Under the pieces are notes generated by a model. The model made no database searches, was not told the origin of the DNA, and saw only the letters and a list, made by a program, of their open reading frames with translations. A DNA stretch of 64,000 nt from Iningainema tapete BLCC-T55 (GTDB lineage Bacteria > Cyanobacteriota > Cyanobacteriia > Cyanobacteriales > Nostocaceae). This document shows positions 26,474-35,622 of this stretch, piece by piece. Location: contig NZ_JACXAE010000101.1 in the NCBI RefSeq assembly GCF_014698965.1, positions 1-64,000 of the forward strand, given 5' to 3'. Position 1 is the first letter of the stretch, and each line of letters opens with the position of its first letter. Made by a program: the position numbers and the translations under genes.

Positions 26474-28602
26474 CTCTCTTTAGGAGTTAAAGTCCCTAAA
26501 TTATATATCATTATAAAAGCTTCTGTCGTTATTCTGTAGGGTGCTCTAACAGAAATCTTTTTTCCTAAAAGCTGTTCAATCTCCTTCAACTCTATTGGTT
26601 TTTTAAATAACTCCGTATCGCTAAACTTGACAGCCATGATTTCTCTGTTGAAATCGTCTCTAGCTGTTCTCATAACGTCTTTAAAGCTATAGATTCCTAG
26701 CCTTCTAAACCTTTTATGTAAATCTGTAGGTTTATCAATCACAATTTCATCAAGTCGAGAACAAGCTCGAATGGCTCCAAGAATAGAAGAATTGTTTCTA
26801 CCACTACCAGCTTTGCTGACATACCACAAAATTCGACCTGGAGCTTTTAGTCCACCAGAAGCTTGCTTTGAGCGATAGTACACAACTTCACGTCTTAGGG
26901 CAAGGTCTTCCTTGGCTCCCCATATAACTTGCTCTGCCAATTCTTTATCAAATAAGTCTTTAGCCCACCATGCTTGAATGGGAATGATAAAGTTAGGAAT
27001 TTCAGCATCAGTAATTTTAGCAGGATAAAGCATACCTTCAATATCAGCCATCAGATTTATGTTGCTAACTAAATCTTGATCTGTTAAGATTTCCACTAAA
27101 GAAAGATATTGCTCGTAGCTTTTACCCAATTCTTTACACAAATTAGAGATATACGAGGAGATCTCGGCTGAACTACAGGTAATTGCTAAATTAGTTCTCA
27201 ACCAACCATCTTCTGTTTTTAAAAACCTATCTTCCTGAAGTGCAATAGCAGTGTGTTCTTGCAAATTAGTTTCAGAGATTCGGGTGAATTGTCTTTGTTC
27301 ACTAGCAGCAGTAGAAAAACACTGAAAGATACAGTGACGTATGATAGTAGGTGTAAACTGGGTATCTTTGAAGCGACAAACAGGAACTTTTAACTCATGT
27401 TTTTTTGCTCTATCGTAGACTATTAGGGCTATTAGTTCTTCTCTACGACCAATTGTAAAACATTCAAACTGCTTTGGATTTAAAATAAATTGGCGAATTC
27501 TTTTCCTGAAATCATCTTTATTTTCAGTTTCATGGCAGATAAATGTATCAATTATTGACTCTTGTTCTCCGCTCTGTACGCGCTTTTTTTCTATACTAGT
27601 TCCAGCTAAACGAATAGGTTGATAATCAGTTTCTCTACGCAGTTCGTCTAGCCTAATAATCAGCTCAATAGGCTGGATTATCAGCACATTGAATTCTTTA
27701 TATATTTCTTCTTCTATTTCTAATAATCGTTGTTCTCGTGTTATAAAAAATGGGGCTTTAATACTAGAGCCAATCACTCTTGCCAATTGACGAAAATCTG
27801 AGGCATTACTCTCCTTCATATCTTCTGGAAAAAATTTGCGTATAGCCTGACAAGCCTCATTAAATGCATTTTGTGTGCAAGGAAGAAATGTAAATTTATC
27901 GGCAGTTAGACGTAGTTTTTTCCTCTTTTCACTATCTTTATTCTTGTTGATCTCATTTTTGATTTCATCGGTTAGACACAATTCCAGTTCGGGCTCTAAC
28001 CAATCAGCGATTAGAGCTTTAGATTCTTTGCTTTCCTCATTAGACGTTTCATTGTTTGCTAAGTCATAGAAAATATTTGTATCCATTGCTACACAGATCC
28101 TAGACTCAGTTTTTTGCTGGGTGAGGGTAGTTAATAAGTTGGGATGACCATAGTTCAACCACCACTCAGTTAAAGTAGTTCCATCCTTACTTCTCCCTGG
28201 TCTTTCATGTACGGCAACAAACCCAAGAGAAGCCCACATTCCATCTAGCTTGTAATCACGACGGCAGGATGCGAGAATACCATGTAAATGAGGAGTCTTT
28301 TCGCTTAAATGTTTAATCAGTGCCCTAGCAATTCCTCGACCTTGCCACATCTTATCTACACATAGATGTGTAAGTTTCACTTTATAGCCACTAATATCGT
28401 AGAGAAGGTAAGCAACACAACCTGCTTCTGGAACTATGTAGCCAAGGATACGACCTTCTGCTGCCAGCCTACGGAATGCGCCATAAGGCAAAAAACCAAG
28501 AGTTGTTGAGTTAGCATCTCCTAACTGTATTATGGTTTCCAGATGCTTGGAGTTTTGACTAATTTCTTGAATAGTGAACTGTTGTGGCTCATTTGATTCC
28601 AT
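26470..28602 (-). CDS. GNAT acetyltransferase-PIN nuclease fusion with C-terminal ASCH/EVE-like region
   Basis: A 710-aa multidomain protein. Residues about 10-150 are a GNAT acetyltransferase, with acetyl-CoA loop WQGRGIARALIKHL at 86-99. Residues about 168-320 are a PIN nuclease-like domain starting VAMDTNIFYDLAN (Asp174), with further acidic positions in LTDEIKNEI and SDFRQLAR. A middle region is unassigned. Residues about 590-690 (GRILWYVSK..., RRLGIYSFKDV) resemble a PUA/EVE-like module. PIN domains cut RNA, and GNATs in such contexts may acetylate tRNA or protein. It starts at ATG with AGGTAGG upstream and is coupled to the ASCH gene. I know of no assigned function for this combination. 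Confidence 0.7.
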   Translation of the reverse strand: MESNEPQQFTIQEISQNSKHLETIIQLGDANSTTLGFLPYGAFRRLAAEGRILGYIVPEAGCVAYLLYDISGYKVKLTHLCVDKMWQGRGIARALIKHLSEKTPHLHGILASCRRDYKLDGMWASLGFVAVHERPGRSKDGTTLTEWWLNYGHPNLLTTLTQQKTESRICVAMDTNIFYDLANNETSNEESKESKALIADWLEPELELCLTDEIKNEINKNKDSEKRKKLRLTADKFTFLPCTQNAFNEACQAIRKFFPEDMKESNASDFRQLARVIGSSIKAPFFITREQRLLEIEEEIYKEFNVLIIQPIELIIRLDELRRETDYQPIRLAGTSIEKKRVQSGEQESIIDTFICHETENKDDFRKRIRQFILNPKQFECFTIGRREELIALIVYDRAKKHELKVPVCRFKDTQFTPTIIRHCIFQCFSTAASEQRQFTRISETNLQEHTAIALQEDRFLKTEDGWLRTNLAITCSSAEISSYISNLCKELGKSYEQYLSLVEILTDQDLVSNINLMADIEGMLYPAKITDAEIPNFIIPIQAWWAKDLFDKELAEQVIWGAKEDLALRREVVYYRSKQASGGLKAPGRILWYVSKAGSGRNNSSILGAIRACSRLDEIVIDKPTDLHKRFRRLGIYSFKDVMRTARDDFNREIMAVKFSDTELFKKPIELKEIEQLLGKKISVRAPYRITTEAFIMIYNLGTLTPKER

Positions 28603-28645
28603 TTAACCTACCTTGAACAATGTATGGAAATTATAATACCTTTGG

Positions 28646-30157
28646 TTAAAGTTTGATTTTTAAGGGTTGATCTTGATGGTATGTGAGTTTTTGCTGTGAT
28701 GACAAAGCAATTTCTGCTTTTTGCAATTCTGCTCCTAGATACATCGCGTGTTCGACTTGTAAACTAGGACAATCTGTTGCTATTTGCCGATAAAGTTGAG
28801 TAGCAGATTTACTGGAATAGCAGTTAACTACTTCTCCAGATCCTGGAGTCATGTGTTCAACCAAAATCTTGTCTTCCTGCACAGTAATCACAAAACTGCC
28901 AGCAGGATCGGCGTAATCTCTTGCTCCACAAATCTTGGTATATTGTGATTTAATCAAATTGTCGGCATTTTCCCAGCAATCATCATATATATGAGCGCTT
29001 TGACTAATAGTAATTAATGGTCCCATTTTTAATTTAGAGTATGAGCGTTGGCAGATCTCATCCATAATTACCGCTTGCAAAGCTCTCAAACCCATGGCAT
29101 TAGCAGGCCATGCAGAGAACATATCATTACTACGAAAAGTCGCAGTCATTGATAGCTCTTGATTAACTACTCTCACCCAAATATGGTTAAGGCAAGGAGG
29201 ATTTTCGTTAGTATCAATCCTCACATCCCATAAAGACATAACTGCTCTAGCTGAATCAATATCTCGTACTAGCCGATTAATTACTTGCTCTACTTGATCA
29301 ATTCCAAAGTGAGAACGTAAACGTTGACCATATGTATATTTAACTCCTTCTTGGTGTGGTGCATCATCTAAAATCTGAGAAATATATTCTTGAAGGAAAG
29401 ATCGATCAATAGGCAAGTAATTCGGTTCAGGAAAAAAGAAATCTGGTGGCTCATCAGTAACAACAGCCGTTAAATCTATTAATTCCTGCCATTTACCATC
29501 ATATCCAGTGGGGCGAATTGTTCCTGTAGTCTTAATGCGATGAATTATTTTTACCCAAGTTTCAGCGATTGTTTTACCTTCTATTCTGTGTCCGTAACGT
29601 GGTCCTGGTAAAATCTTTGGTATAACCTCTTTGAGGGGATATTCCAACGGTAAACTCCACGGTTGTATGATTCCTCTTTGTGCAAAAGATTTAACTACAG
29701 TACAAACTTCAGCAATCGATCGCGCTTCCGTAACCTCTATACTCTGGCGTAGATTGTGCAGGATAGTTTCTGGAATTTCCAGATCAATGTATCCTACAAT
29801 GGACGAGCAAACTACCCAAGAGCGCCGCCCTGTATCACTCACACCTTCTACAAACCCATTGCGGAAAAAGTCCAGCAAGCATTGACATGCACCCGCATTT
29901 TTATCTTCCTTCGTAGCGTTGAGAACAACCAAAAACCGGACATGGGGGTTAAAAAGCAAATTGCGAATCAGCAAAGAAAGTCCCCGTGTGGGAGAATATA
30001 ACTGACCAATCACCGCATAATCCTGCGCTTGCAAGTGCTTTTGCACATTCGCTTTCACAGTCCATCCCGTAATTATAGCCGTTTGACCCTGACCATAAAT
30101 AAGTTGATTCGGCTTATGCAGTGCTGTGTATTGGAATTGAGACGCGATCGCTGTCAT
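28646..30157 (-). CDS. Thymidylate-synthase-like protein with MtrA-like (DUF4346) N-domain
   Basis: A 503-aa fusion. Residues about 20-125 resemble the MtrA/DUF4346 domain (GWTVKANVQKHL, SPTRGLSLLIRNLLFNP). The C-terminal half is of the ThyA fold: ENPPCLNHIWVRV with the catalytic-type Cys322, then FRSNDMFSAWPANAMGLRAL (Arg342, the phosphate-binding arginine context) and SQSAHIYDDCWENA. It may methylate or hydroxymethylate dUMP or a related pyrimidine nucleotide, but the unusual N-domain means substrate and cofactor are uncertain. The start at 30157 is chosen; the TTG upstream is weaker. It is divergent from the phosphatase gene. Confidence 0.75.
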   Translation of the reverse strand: MTAIASQFQYTALHKPNQLIYGQGQTAIITGWTVKANVQKHLQAQDYAVIGQLYSPTRGLSLLIRNLLFNPHVRFLVVLNATKEDKNAGACQCLLDFFRNGFVEGVSDTGRRSWVVCSSIVGYIDLEIPETILHNLRQSIEVTEARSIAEVCTVVKSFAQRGIIQPWSLPLEYPLKEVIPKILPGPRYGHRIEGKTIAETWVKIIHRIKTTGTIRPTGYDGKWQELIDLTAVVTDEPPDFFFPEPNYLPIDRSFLQEYISQILDDAPHQEGVKYTYGQRLRSHFGIDQVEQVINRLVRDIDSARAVMSLWDVRIDTNENPPCLNHIWVRVVNQELSMTATFRSNDMFSAWPANAMGLRALQAVIMDEICQRSYSKLKMGPLITISQSAHIYDDCWENADNLIKSQYTKICGARDYADPAGSFVITVQEDKILVEHMTPGSGEVVNCYSSKSATQLYRQIATDCPSLQVEHAMYLGAELQKAEIALSSQQKLTYHQDQPLKIKL

Positions 30158-30242
30158 GTTTTTATCAAGCAAATTCTACTATAAACACTGGCAGAAAAAA
30201 TCAAAGCCACTAGGCGACAATAGAAAAAAATGCATTTTTCCT

Positions 30243-31526
30243 ATGTCAGTTATAGAAAATAAAGAACAAGATCTCCAGGGCATCTCCACTCAATTGCTAG
30301 AACCAGCAAAAAGAGCCACAAGTCCATATTTGCAAATAGGTACTGAGTCTAGCATAATTATCCGTTGGACTACTGATACTCCTGTTCAAGGTAAAGTTTG
30401 GTATGGCAAAGATCCCGACCAACTTTGTTTAACACAAGAAGAAACAATAATTACCTGTAACCACATAGTCAAACTCAACGAACTTACGCCCGACACTAAA
30501 TATTACTACGCAATTGGAACACAAGCAGAAATACAAACGTGCGGAACTGAAAATTACTTTTTTGTCACAGCACCATCCGCTCAAGCTGTGGAAATTCGAC
30601 CACTGCGGATTTTAGTTTTAGGAGATGCGGGAAGAGGCAACGAAATCGCAGCCCAAGTGCGGGATGGATACCTGAAATTTACGGGATCGCGTCATACAGA
30701 TTTGTGGCTGATGTTGGGTGATAATGCTTATGACATTGGCACTTATGAGGAGTATCAGCGCGGGATATTCCAGATGTATCCCCAATTGCTACGTACCAGT
30801 GTCCTTTGGACGGCAATCGGTAATCATGATGGTGGGTGTGCTAATTCTGTATTGCAAACAGGCCCCTACTACGAGCTTTTTTCTCTCCCCTCAAATGGAG
30901 AGGCGGGCGGTGTACCGTCTGGAACTGCGGCGTATTACTCTTTTGATTATGGCAATATCCACTTCATCTGTCTTGATTCTTATGGAAGTGAGCGCGAGCC
31001 TGAAGGTGAGATGTTAACTTGGCTGAAGCGAGACTTAGCTTTAGCAAATCACGATTGGAAGATAGCTTTTTGGCATCATCCTCCCTACACCAAAGGCTCC
31101 CACGATTCAGATTTTGAGATTGAGCTCATCGAAATGAGAGAACACGTTCTTCCCATCTTAGAAGAGGCGGGTGTAGATATTGTACTAGGTGGTCACAGCC
31201 ACTCTTATGAACGTTCTTACCTCATTAACGGACATTATGGAACTTCAGACTCTTTTACTACCCAAATGAAAAAGGATAGTGGAAGTGGACGAGAAGATGA
31301 ATTGGGATCGTATCAAAAACCTCACTCAGGTTCACATACAGGGACAGTATATATAGTGGCTGGAACATCTGCTCTAGCCGATGTGGTATCACCTCATCCA
31401 GCAATGTATACATCACTGAGTATTCCCGGATCGCTGGTGTTGGATGTACAAAGCAAAAAGCTTGACGTTACATTTATTGACACTCAAGGGGAGGTACAGG
31501 ATTACTTTACGTTGAGAAAATGCTAA
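30243..31526 (+). CDS. Purple acid phosphatase-like metallophosphoesterase
   Basis: A 427-aa protein. Residues about 20-110 form an N-terminal fibronectin-like domain (IIIRWTTDTPVQGKVWYG). The metallophosphatase domain carries the full set of metal ligands: GDAG, GDNAYD, GNHD, FWHHPPY and GGHSHSYER. It would hydrolyse phosphomonoesters with a di-metal centre. No obvious signal peptide is present from the ATG at 30243, which is preferred to an upstream in-frame ATG that overlaps the divergent gene. A strong hairpin (31663-31681) lies about 140 bp after its stop. Confidence 0.88.
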   Translation: MSVIENKEQDLQGISTQLLEPAKRATSPYLQIGTESSIIIRWTTDTPVQGKVWYGKDPDQLCLTQEETIITCNHIVKLNELTPDTKYYYAIGTQAEIQTCGTENYFFVTAPSAQAVEIRPLRILVLGDAGRGNEIAAQVRDGYLKFTGSRHTDLWLMLGDNAYDIGTYEEYQRGIFQMYPQLLRTSVLWTAIGNHDGGCANSVLQTGPYYELFSLPSNGEAGGVPSGTAAYYSFDYGNIHFICLDSYGSEREPEGEMLTWLKRDLALANHDWKIAFWHHPPYTKGSHDSDFEIELIEMREHVLPILEEAGVDIVLGGHSHSYERSYLINGHYGTSDSFTTQMKKDSGSGREDELGSYQKPHSGSHTGTVYIVAGTSALADVVSPHPAMYTSLSIPGSLVLDVQSKKLDVTFIDTQGEVQDYFTLRKC

Positions 31527-31662
31527 CCTTGGCGAAAAAAATTATTACCCCCTAAACCCTTTTTTGTGAATAAATATTTGGCATTTTGGCAACTATTCAA
31601 ATTTAGTAATGCTTATTATTGACTCATAAATGCCATCCTGTTGTGAATTTCACAACCTCCTC

Positions 31663-31690
31663 CCCCGGTGAATAACCGGGGTTCTTTTTA
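31663..31690 (+). terminator. Intrinsic terminator
   Basis: Stem CCCCGGT / ACCGGGG with loop GAATA, followed by TTCTTTTTA. It ends the phosphatase transcript. Similar hairpins occur at the ends of IS200/IS605-like elements, but no transposase is near. Confidence 0.7.
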
Positions 31691-32142
31691 ACAAACGACA
31701 CACTCATCTGTGCCGCCTTCATACCCGTCTGTTTAGTCTAGGTAATTAGCCTGGGGCTTTACTTTATTCAATTGTACTAAGAGTGTAAATCAAACTAAAT
31801 AGTATTTATGCCAAATTTTTTAATTAACTACTATTTTTTCCTGTTGATATGTTTCATAGCTGTAGATGAAATTAAGACAGTTTTGATTATCAGGGAGCAT
31901 CATATGACATTTGATAATGATCGCGGCAGCGGTAGATTTAATTAATAACATGAACTCATCACAAATTATGCTAGTTGTGATACAAAGAGTACGTTCATCT
32001 AATGTTCTTAGTCAACAATGAATGAAAGTATGAAAAATGACACATGACAATCAATACATCTTCATGTGTCATTTGAACAGGTACAGTTCACAACTGATTG
32101 ATGAGTAGAAAGCAACAAAGTAGATCAACAGCATACGCCTCC
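31691..32142. other. Intergenic, no gene seen
   Basis: About 450 bp of AT-rich sequence with stops in all frames. A short inverted match (ATGACACATGACA and TCATGTGTCATTT, around 32037-32072) may form a hairpin. Nothing else is supported. Confidence 0.4.
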
Positions 32143-32325
32143 TCATCCCTTCTGGCAAAATTTTACTTCGGTGGTTAACGCTACTGTGTAAGGTGTACAG
32201 CTATGCTTAGTCTGTATCAAACCCGTAGTGTTTAAAAACCACTCCAAATTATTAACGCCGATCTTAACCGTAGCGATAGATACTAACACTACCAAGATAG
32301 TAGTCCAAGTGTTTTCCTGGGGCAT
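32143..32325 (-). CDS. Possible 60-aa membrane protein, doubtful
   Basis: A 60-codon frame starting ATG, with one hydrophobic stretch (TILVVLVSIATVKIG) and a cysteine-containing tail. No clear ribosome binding site is present and I do not recognise the sequence. It fills the gap before rpsO but may be chance. Confidence 0.3.
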   Translation of the reverse strand: MPQENTWTTILVVLVSIATVKIGVNNLEWFLNTTGLIQTKHSCTPYTVALTTEVKFCQKG

Positions 32326-32542
32326 AAATTTTTTGGGTAAATTTTTGATTTAATATAATAGCACTGGTTTTACGGATACCGGAGCCAAGCTTGTAGTCAC
32401 CAGATAGTTACCGAAGATGGTAACAATTTCCTTTGACCGGGCAGCAGACAAAGTAAGGGACATTGTTTCGCGAAGACCGTCATTAGTCATTAGGCTGTGA
32501 TATTATGAGAAACTGCTGCATAATTTAAAAATTAATTGGGTC

Positions 32543-32809
32543 ATGCTAACGCAACAGCGCAAACAAGAGATCATTACACAGTACCAGGTTCACGAAACTG
32601 ACACTGGTTCATCTGAAGTCCAAATTGCGATGTTGACTGCGCGGATTAACCGCCTCAGTGAACATCTCCAGGCAAATAAAAAAGATCATTCTTCCCGACG
32701 GGGATTGTTGAAGCTGATTGGTCAGCGTAAACGTCTGCTCGCTTATGTTCAACAGGAAAGCCGGGAAAAATATCTAGCTTTGATTGGTCGTCTTGGTATT
32801 CGTGGATAG
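32543..32809 (+). CDS. rpsO: 30S ribosomal protein S15
   Basis: An 88-aa ribosomal protein with the diagnostic [19 protein letters not shown] and [21 protein letters not shown] segments that contact 16S rRNA. Length is exactly typical. The start ATG is preceded by an A/T-rich leader; S15 leaders are often autoregulatory, but no pseudoknot can be asserted here. The PAM68 gene follows after 11 bp, an arrangement common in cyanobacteria, so they are probably co-transcribed. Confidence 0.97.
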   Translation: MLTQQRKQEIITQYQVHETDTGSSEVQIAMLTARINRLSEHLQANKKDHSSRRGLLKLIGQRKRLLAYVQQESREKYLALIGRLGIRG

Positions 32810-32820
32810 GATCAACGCCT

Positions 32821-33288
32821 ATGTCTTCTGAATCTGAAGGCAATCGTTTGCCTTTTGAACCAAACAAAAAGCGACAAAAACCAGCAAAAGCCCAAAGCAA
32901 ACCACCAGTGGTCAAAGAATCTGGTCAAAAGGAAGAAAAAAAACCACCTTTTACCAAACAAGAAACGGCAATTCCCCAAGTTGTCAGCCAAAGAATGATT
33001 CGTCGAGTAGCTGCCTTCTGTGGAATACCAACAGCGTTGGGCATTAGCACCCTGATTGTCAGCTATCTAATCATTTCCTACGCCAAAATCAAAATACCTG
33101 CTATGGCAGTTTTACTGGTAAACATGGGACTTTTTGGTTTAGGGGTGTTGGGAATAACTTATGGCGTCCTCTCTGCCTCCTGGGATGAAGATAGAGTGGG
33201 GCATTGGTTTGGTTGGAGTGAGTTTACTACTAACTGGGGACGGATGGTAGCAGTTTGGCGCGAAACCAGGCAAAAAAAAGCATCATAA
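32821..33288 (+). CDS. PAM68 family photosystem II assembly protein (DUF3464)
   Basis: A 155-aa thylakoid membrane protein. A charged, Lys/Pro-rich N-terminal region (residues 1-60) is followed by two membrane helices (about 66-88 and 95-117). The conserved tail ASWDEDRVGHWFGWSEF is the hallmark of PAM68, a factor for early photosystem II or CP47 assembly. It is downstream of rpsO in the same operon. Confidence 0.9.
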   Translation: MSSESEGNRLPFEPNKKRQKPAKAQSKPPVVKESGQKEEKKPPFTKQETAIPQVVSQRMIRRVAAFCGIPTALGISTLIVSYLIISYAKIKIPAMAVLLVNMGLFGLGVLGITYGVLSASWDEDRVGHWFGWSEFTTNWGRMVAVWRETRQKKAS

Positions 33289-33346
33289 CCAGCGCTCAGA
33301 AAATATGTAACTACCACATCATTGGGTAGATTCTAAAGAAAATGTT

Positions 33347-33374
33347 GTAGAGACGCGAAATTTCGTGTTTCTAC
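33347..33374. repeat. GTAGAGACG-family repeat, slightly degenerate
   Basis: Starts GTAGAGACGCGAAATTTCG and ends TTTCTAC. It is an intergenic copy between PAM68 and aroF. Confidence 0.7.
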
Positions 33375-33439
33375 ATTAAAAATTTTTGTATACCGATTTG
33401 AGTAGCACAACTACTGAGCGCTATATTTATTTATTTGTA

Positions 33440-33467
33440 GTAGAGACGTTACATGTAACGTCTCTAC
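33440..33467. repeat. GTAGAGACG-family palindrome, perfect
   Basis: A 28-bp perfect palindrome with half-site GTAGAGACGTTACA. It is identical in core to the copy inside the AsnB-like gene (11954-11979) and lies in the aroF upstream region. Confidence 0.8.
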
Positions 33468-33510
33468 AAGAAAATTTCCACTCAGCACTCAACCAAGCAG
33501 GGAATTTAGC

Positions 33511-34569
33511 ATGATTGTAGTAATGAAGATAGGTTCCCCCCAGGCGGAAATTAACCGCATTAACGAGGAACTTAGCTCTAGGGGACTGACACCAGAACAA
33601 ATTGTTGGTAAGCATAAGGTAGTCATTGGTCTTGTTGGTGACACCGTTGACTTAGATCCGCTGCAAATTCAAGAAGTTAGCCCGTGGATTGAGCAAGTGT
33701 TGCGTGTAGAGCAACCTTTCAAACGGGTTAGCCGCCAGTATCGCCACGGGGAAGCATCTGAAGTAGTGGTAAATACTCCCAACGGACCAGTTACTTTTGG
33801 TGAACACCACCCTATGGTAGTAGTTGCTGGTCCCTGCTCGGTAGAAAATGAGGCAATGATTGTGGAGACGGCGCAGCGTGTTAAAGTAGCCGGAGCGAAA
33901 TTTTTACGTGGTGGTGCATATAAACCCCGGACATCACCTTACGCTTTCCAAGGACACGGCGAGAGTGCTTTGGAATTGTTAGCAAAAGCACGAGAAGCAT
34001 CAGGATTGGGTATTATTACCGAAGTAATGGATAGCGCCGATCTGGAGAAAATCGCAGAAGTGGCAGATGTCATCCAAGTAGGGGCAAGAAATATGCAAAA
34101 TTTCTCGCTGCTGAAAAAAGTAGGAGCGCAATCGAAACCAGTTCTACTCAAGCGGGGAATGGCGGCGACAATTGAGGATTGGTTGATGGCAGCAGAGTAT
34201 ATCTTGGCAGCGGGTAATTCAAATGTGATTTTATGTGAACGTGGAATCCGCACCTTTGATCGCCAGTACACGCGCAATACTCTTGATTTATCAGCAGTGC
34301 CAGTATTACGCGAACTCACTCACCTACCCATCATGATTGACCCCAGTCATGGCGTAGGTTGGGCAAAATTCGTACCTTCAATGGCAATGGCGGCGATCGC
34401 ATCTGGATGTGACTCCTTGATGATCGAAGTTCACCCCAACCCCGCCAAAGCCCTATCCGACGGACCTCAATCTCTTACTCCAGAGCGTTTCGACAGTTTG
34501 ATGCAAGAACTAGCAGTCATTGGTAAAGCTGTTGGTCGTTGGCAACAACCAGCTGTTGCTCTAGCTTAA
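33511..34569 (+). CDS. aroF: 3-deoxy-7-phosphoheptulonate synthase (DAHP synthase, type I beta)
   Basis: A 352-aa enzyme that condenses phosphoenolpyruvate and erythrose-4-phosphate as the first step of the shikimate pathway. Residues 1-70 are the small ferredoxin-like regulatory domain. The barrel shows VVAGPCSVEN, FLRGGAYKPRTSPYAFQG, KPVLLKRGM, CERGIRTF and IMIDPSHGVG. The N-terminal extension indicates allosteric control by aromatic products, as in this subtype. The start is the ATG at 33511. A G/C hairpin lies just after the stop. Confidence 0.95.
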   Translation: MIVVMKIGSPQAEINRINEELSSRGLTPEQIVGKHKVVIGLVGDTVDLDPLQIQEVSPWIEQVLRVEQPFKRVSRQYRHGEASEVVVNTPNGPVTFGEHHPMVVVAGPCSVENEAMIVETAQRVKVAGAKFLRGGAYKPRTSPYAFQGHGESALELLAKAREASGLGIITEVMDSADLEKIAEVADVIQVGARNMQNFSLLKKVGAQSKPVLLKRGMAATIEDWLMAAEYILAAGNSNVILCERGIRTFDRQYTRNTLDLSAVPVLRELTHLPIMIDPSHGVGWAKFVPSMAMAAIASGCDSLMIEVHPNPAKALSDGPQSLTPERFDSLMQELAVIGKAVGRWQQPAVALA

Positions 34570-34579
34570 CCCCCTCTTG

Positions 34580-34600
34580 CCCCCCCTTCATAAGGGGGGG
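34580..34600. terminator. GC-rich hairpin between convergent genes
   Basis: Stem CCCCCCCTT / AAGGGGGGG with a three-base loop (CAT). It lies between the aroF stop and the lipoprotein stop, so it may act in both directions. No long T run follows on the plus strand. Confidence 0.55.
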
Positions 34601-34620
34601 TTGGGGGGTGGGGATCAAAA

Positions 34621-35514
34621 CTAACGGCGTCTACCGCTACCGAAACTGCGACTTGGAGAACGACCTCCACTACCAAAACCACTACCAGAAGGGCGTCTAA
34701 TAGTAGTTGTTCTTCCCGAAGGTCTTAAAGTACTACCGCCAAACCCAGAACCACTAGGACGTGAGTTTGTCGTAGTATTACGTGGTGTAGTACCGAACGA
34801 AGATGAACCACCAGGATAAGATCTTCTAATCGTACCTGTAGAGCGGAACGAAGTACGATTGCGCTCTACCGCAGGTGGCGCATTGTAGCGCTGACGATAA
34901 CTTTGAACTGCAGCACCATAGCTACTGCCATAGCCACCATACCCATTCAGTACCGATACTCCAGGCTGATAAACTGGTGGTACATAGTACTGGGGTCTAA
35001 ACAACGCATTACCAATTGCTTGACCTGCCACGCTACCAACTAAAGAGCCGGCAAACGGCGCCCAGAAGCCATTTTGCTGCCGGACTACAACTGTTTCCTG
35101 TTGTCCTGTTTGGGGATTGGTTCTATTTTCGGTAACGTTATGGACGTACTCGATTTTGAAATCTTCCGTCAGGTATAAAACAGGTTGCCCATTTTCTACC
35201 TTTAAGTAACTTTTTTGGCCTTGCTTGATCTGCTCGTCAGTCAGCCTTGCCATTTGTAAATTTTGGCTTTTAAAAGTAGGGGGTGTACTGTTAATTAAAA
35301 ACAGTGTGTACTCCCCGGTCGAATCGTCAAAGCTAGCCTGCTGCACAGGATACTGACCATCATTCAACCTTGTGGTAGCATTGGAAGTTTGGCTAACATT
35401 CCTAGCTTGAGATGACGTAGTTTGCTGTCCTCCGCCACCGCAAGCAACAGTTGTTACGCACAAACTCAATGCTAAAAAAATAACTGTGAATTTACGCAAA
35501 ATTGTCATCACCAT
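34621..35514 (-). CDS. Lipoprotein with Gly/Ser/Arg-rich tail, unknown
   Basis: A 297-aa protein with a lipoprotein signal peptide (hydrophobic VIFLALSLCVTTVAC, lipobox TVAC at about 22-25). A conserved soluble part follows (residues about 50-150), then a short hydrophobic glycine-zipper-like piece (GSLVGSVAGQAIGNALF), and finally about 120 residues of Ser/Gly/Arg/Thr low complexity ending GSGRRR. It would be anchored to a membrane facing the periplasm. No domain with known activity is recognised. It may start at either of two closely spaced ATGs (residue 1 or 3). Confidence 0.7.
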   Translation of the reverse strand: MVMTILRKFTVIFLALSLCVTTVACGGGGQQTTSSQARNVSQTSNATTRLNDGQYPVQQASFDDSTGEYTLFLINSTPPTFKSQNLQMARLTDEQIKQGQKSYLKVENGQPVLYLTEDFKIEYVHNVTENRTNPQTGQQETVVVRQQNGFWAPFAGSLVGSVAGQAIGNALFRPQYYVPPVYQPGVSVLNGYGGYGSSYGAAVQSYRQRYNAPPAVERNRTSFRSTGTIRRSYPGGSSSFGTTPRNTTTNSRPSGSGFGGSTLRPSGRTTTIRRPSGSGFGSGGRSPSRSFGSGRRR

Positions 35515-35622
35515 TTGATTATGCTTCCTACTCCGAGCTTAATCTAAATTTATATTCAATTGCCATTCGTAATAACACTCCATTTAAATTGAAGCATGAA
35601 AAAAACCAGCTTAAGGAAGCAA

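Noticed and set aside
31663-31690. IS200/IS605-like end hairpin
   Set aside because: It fits an ordinary terminator of the phosphatase gene and no transposase or second end is near.
32340-32542. tRNA or small RNA upstream of rpsO
   Set aside because: No cloverleaf or conserved T-loop is seen; a leader region is more likely.
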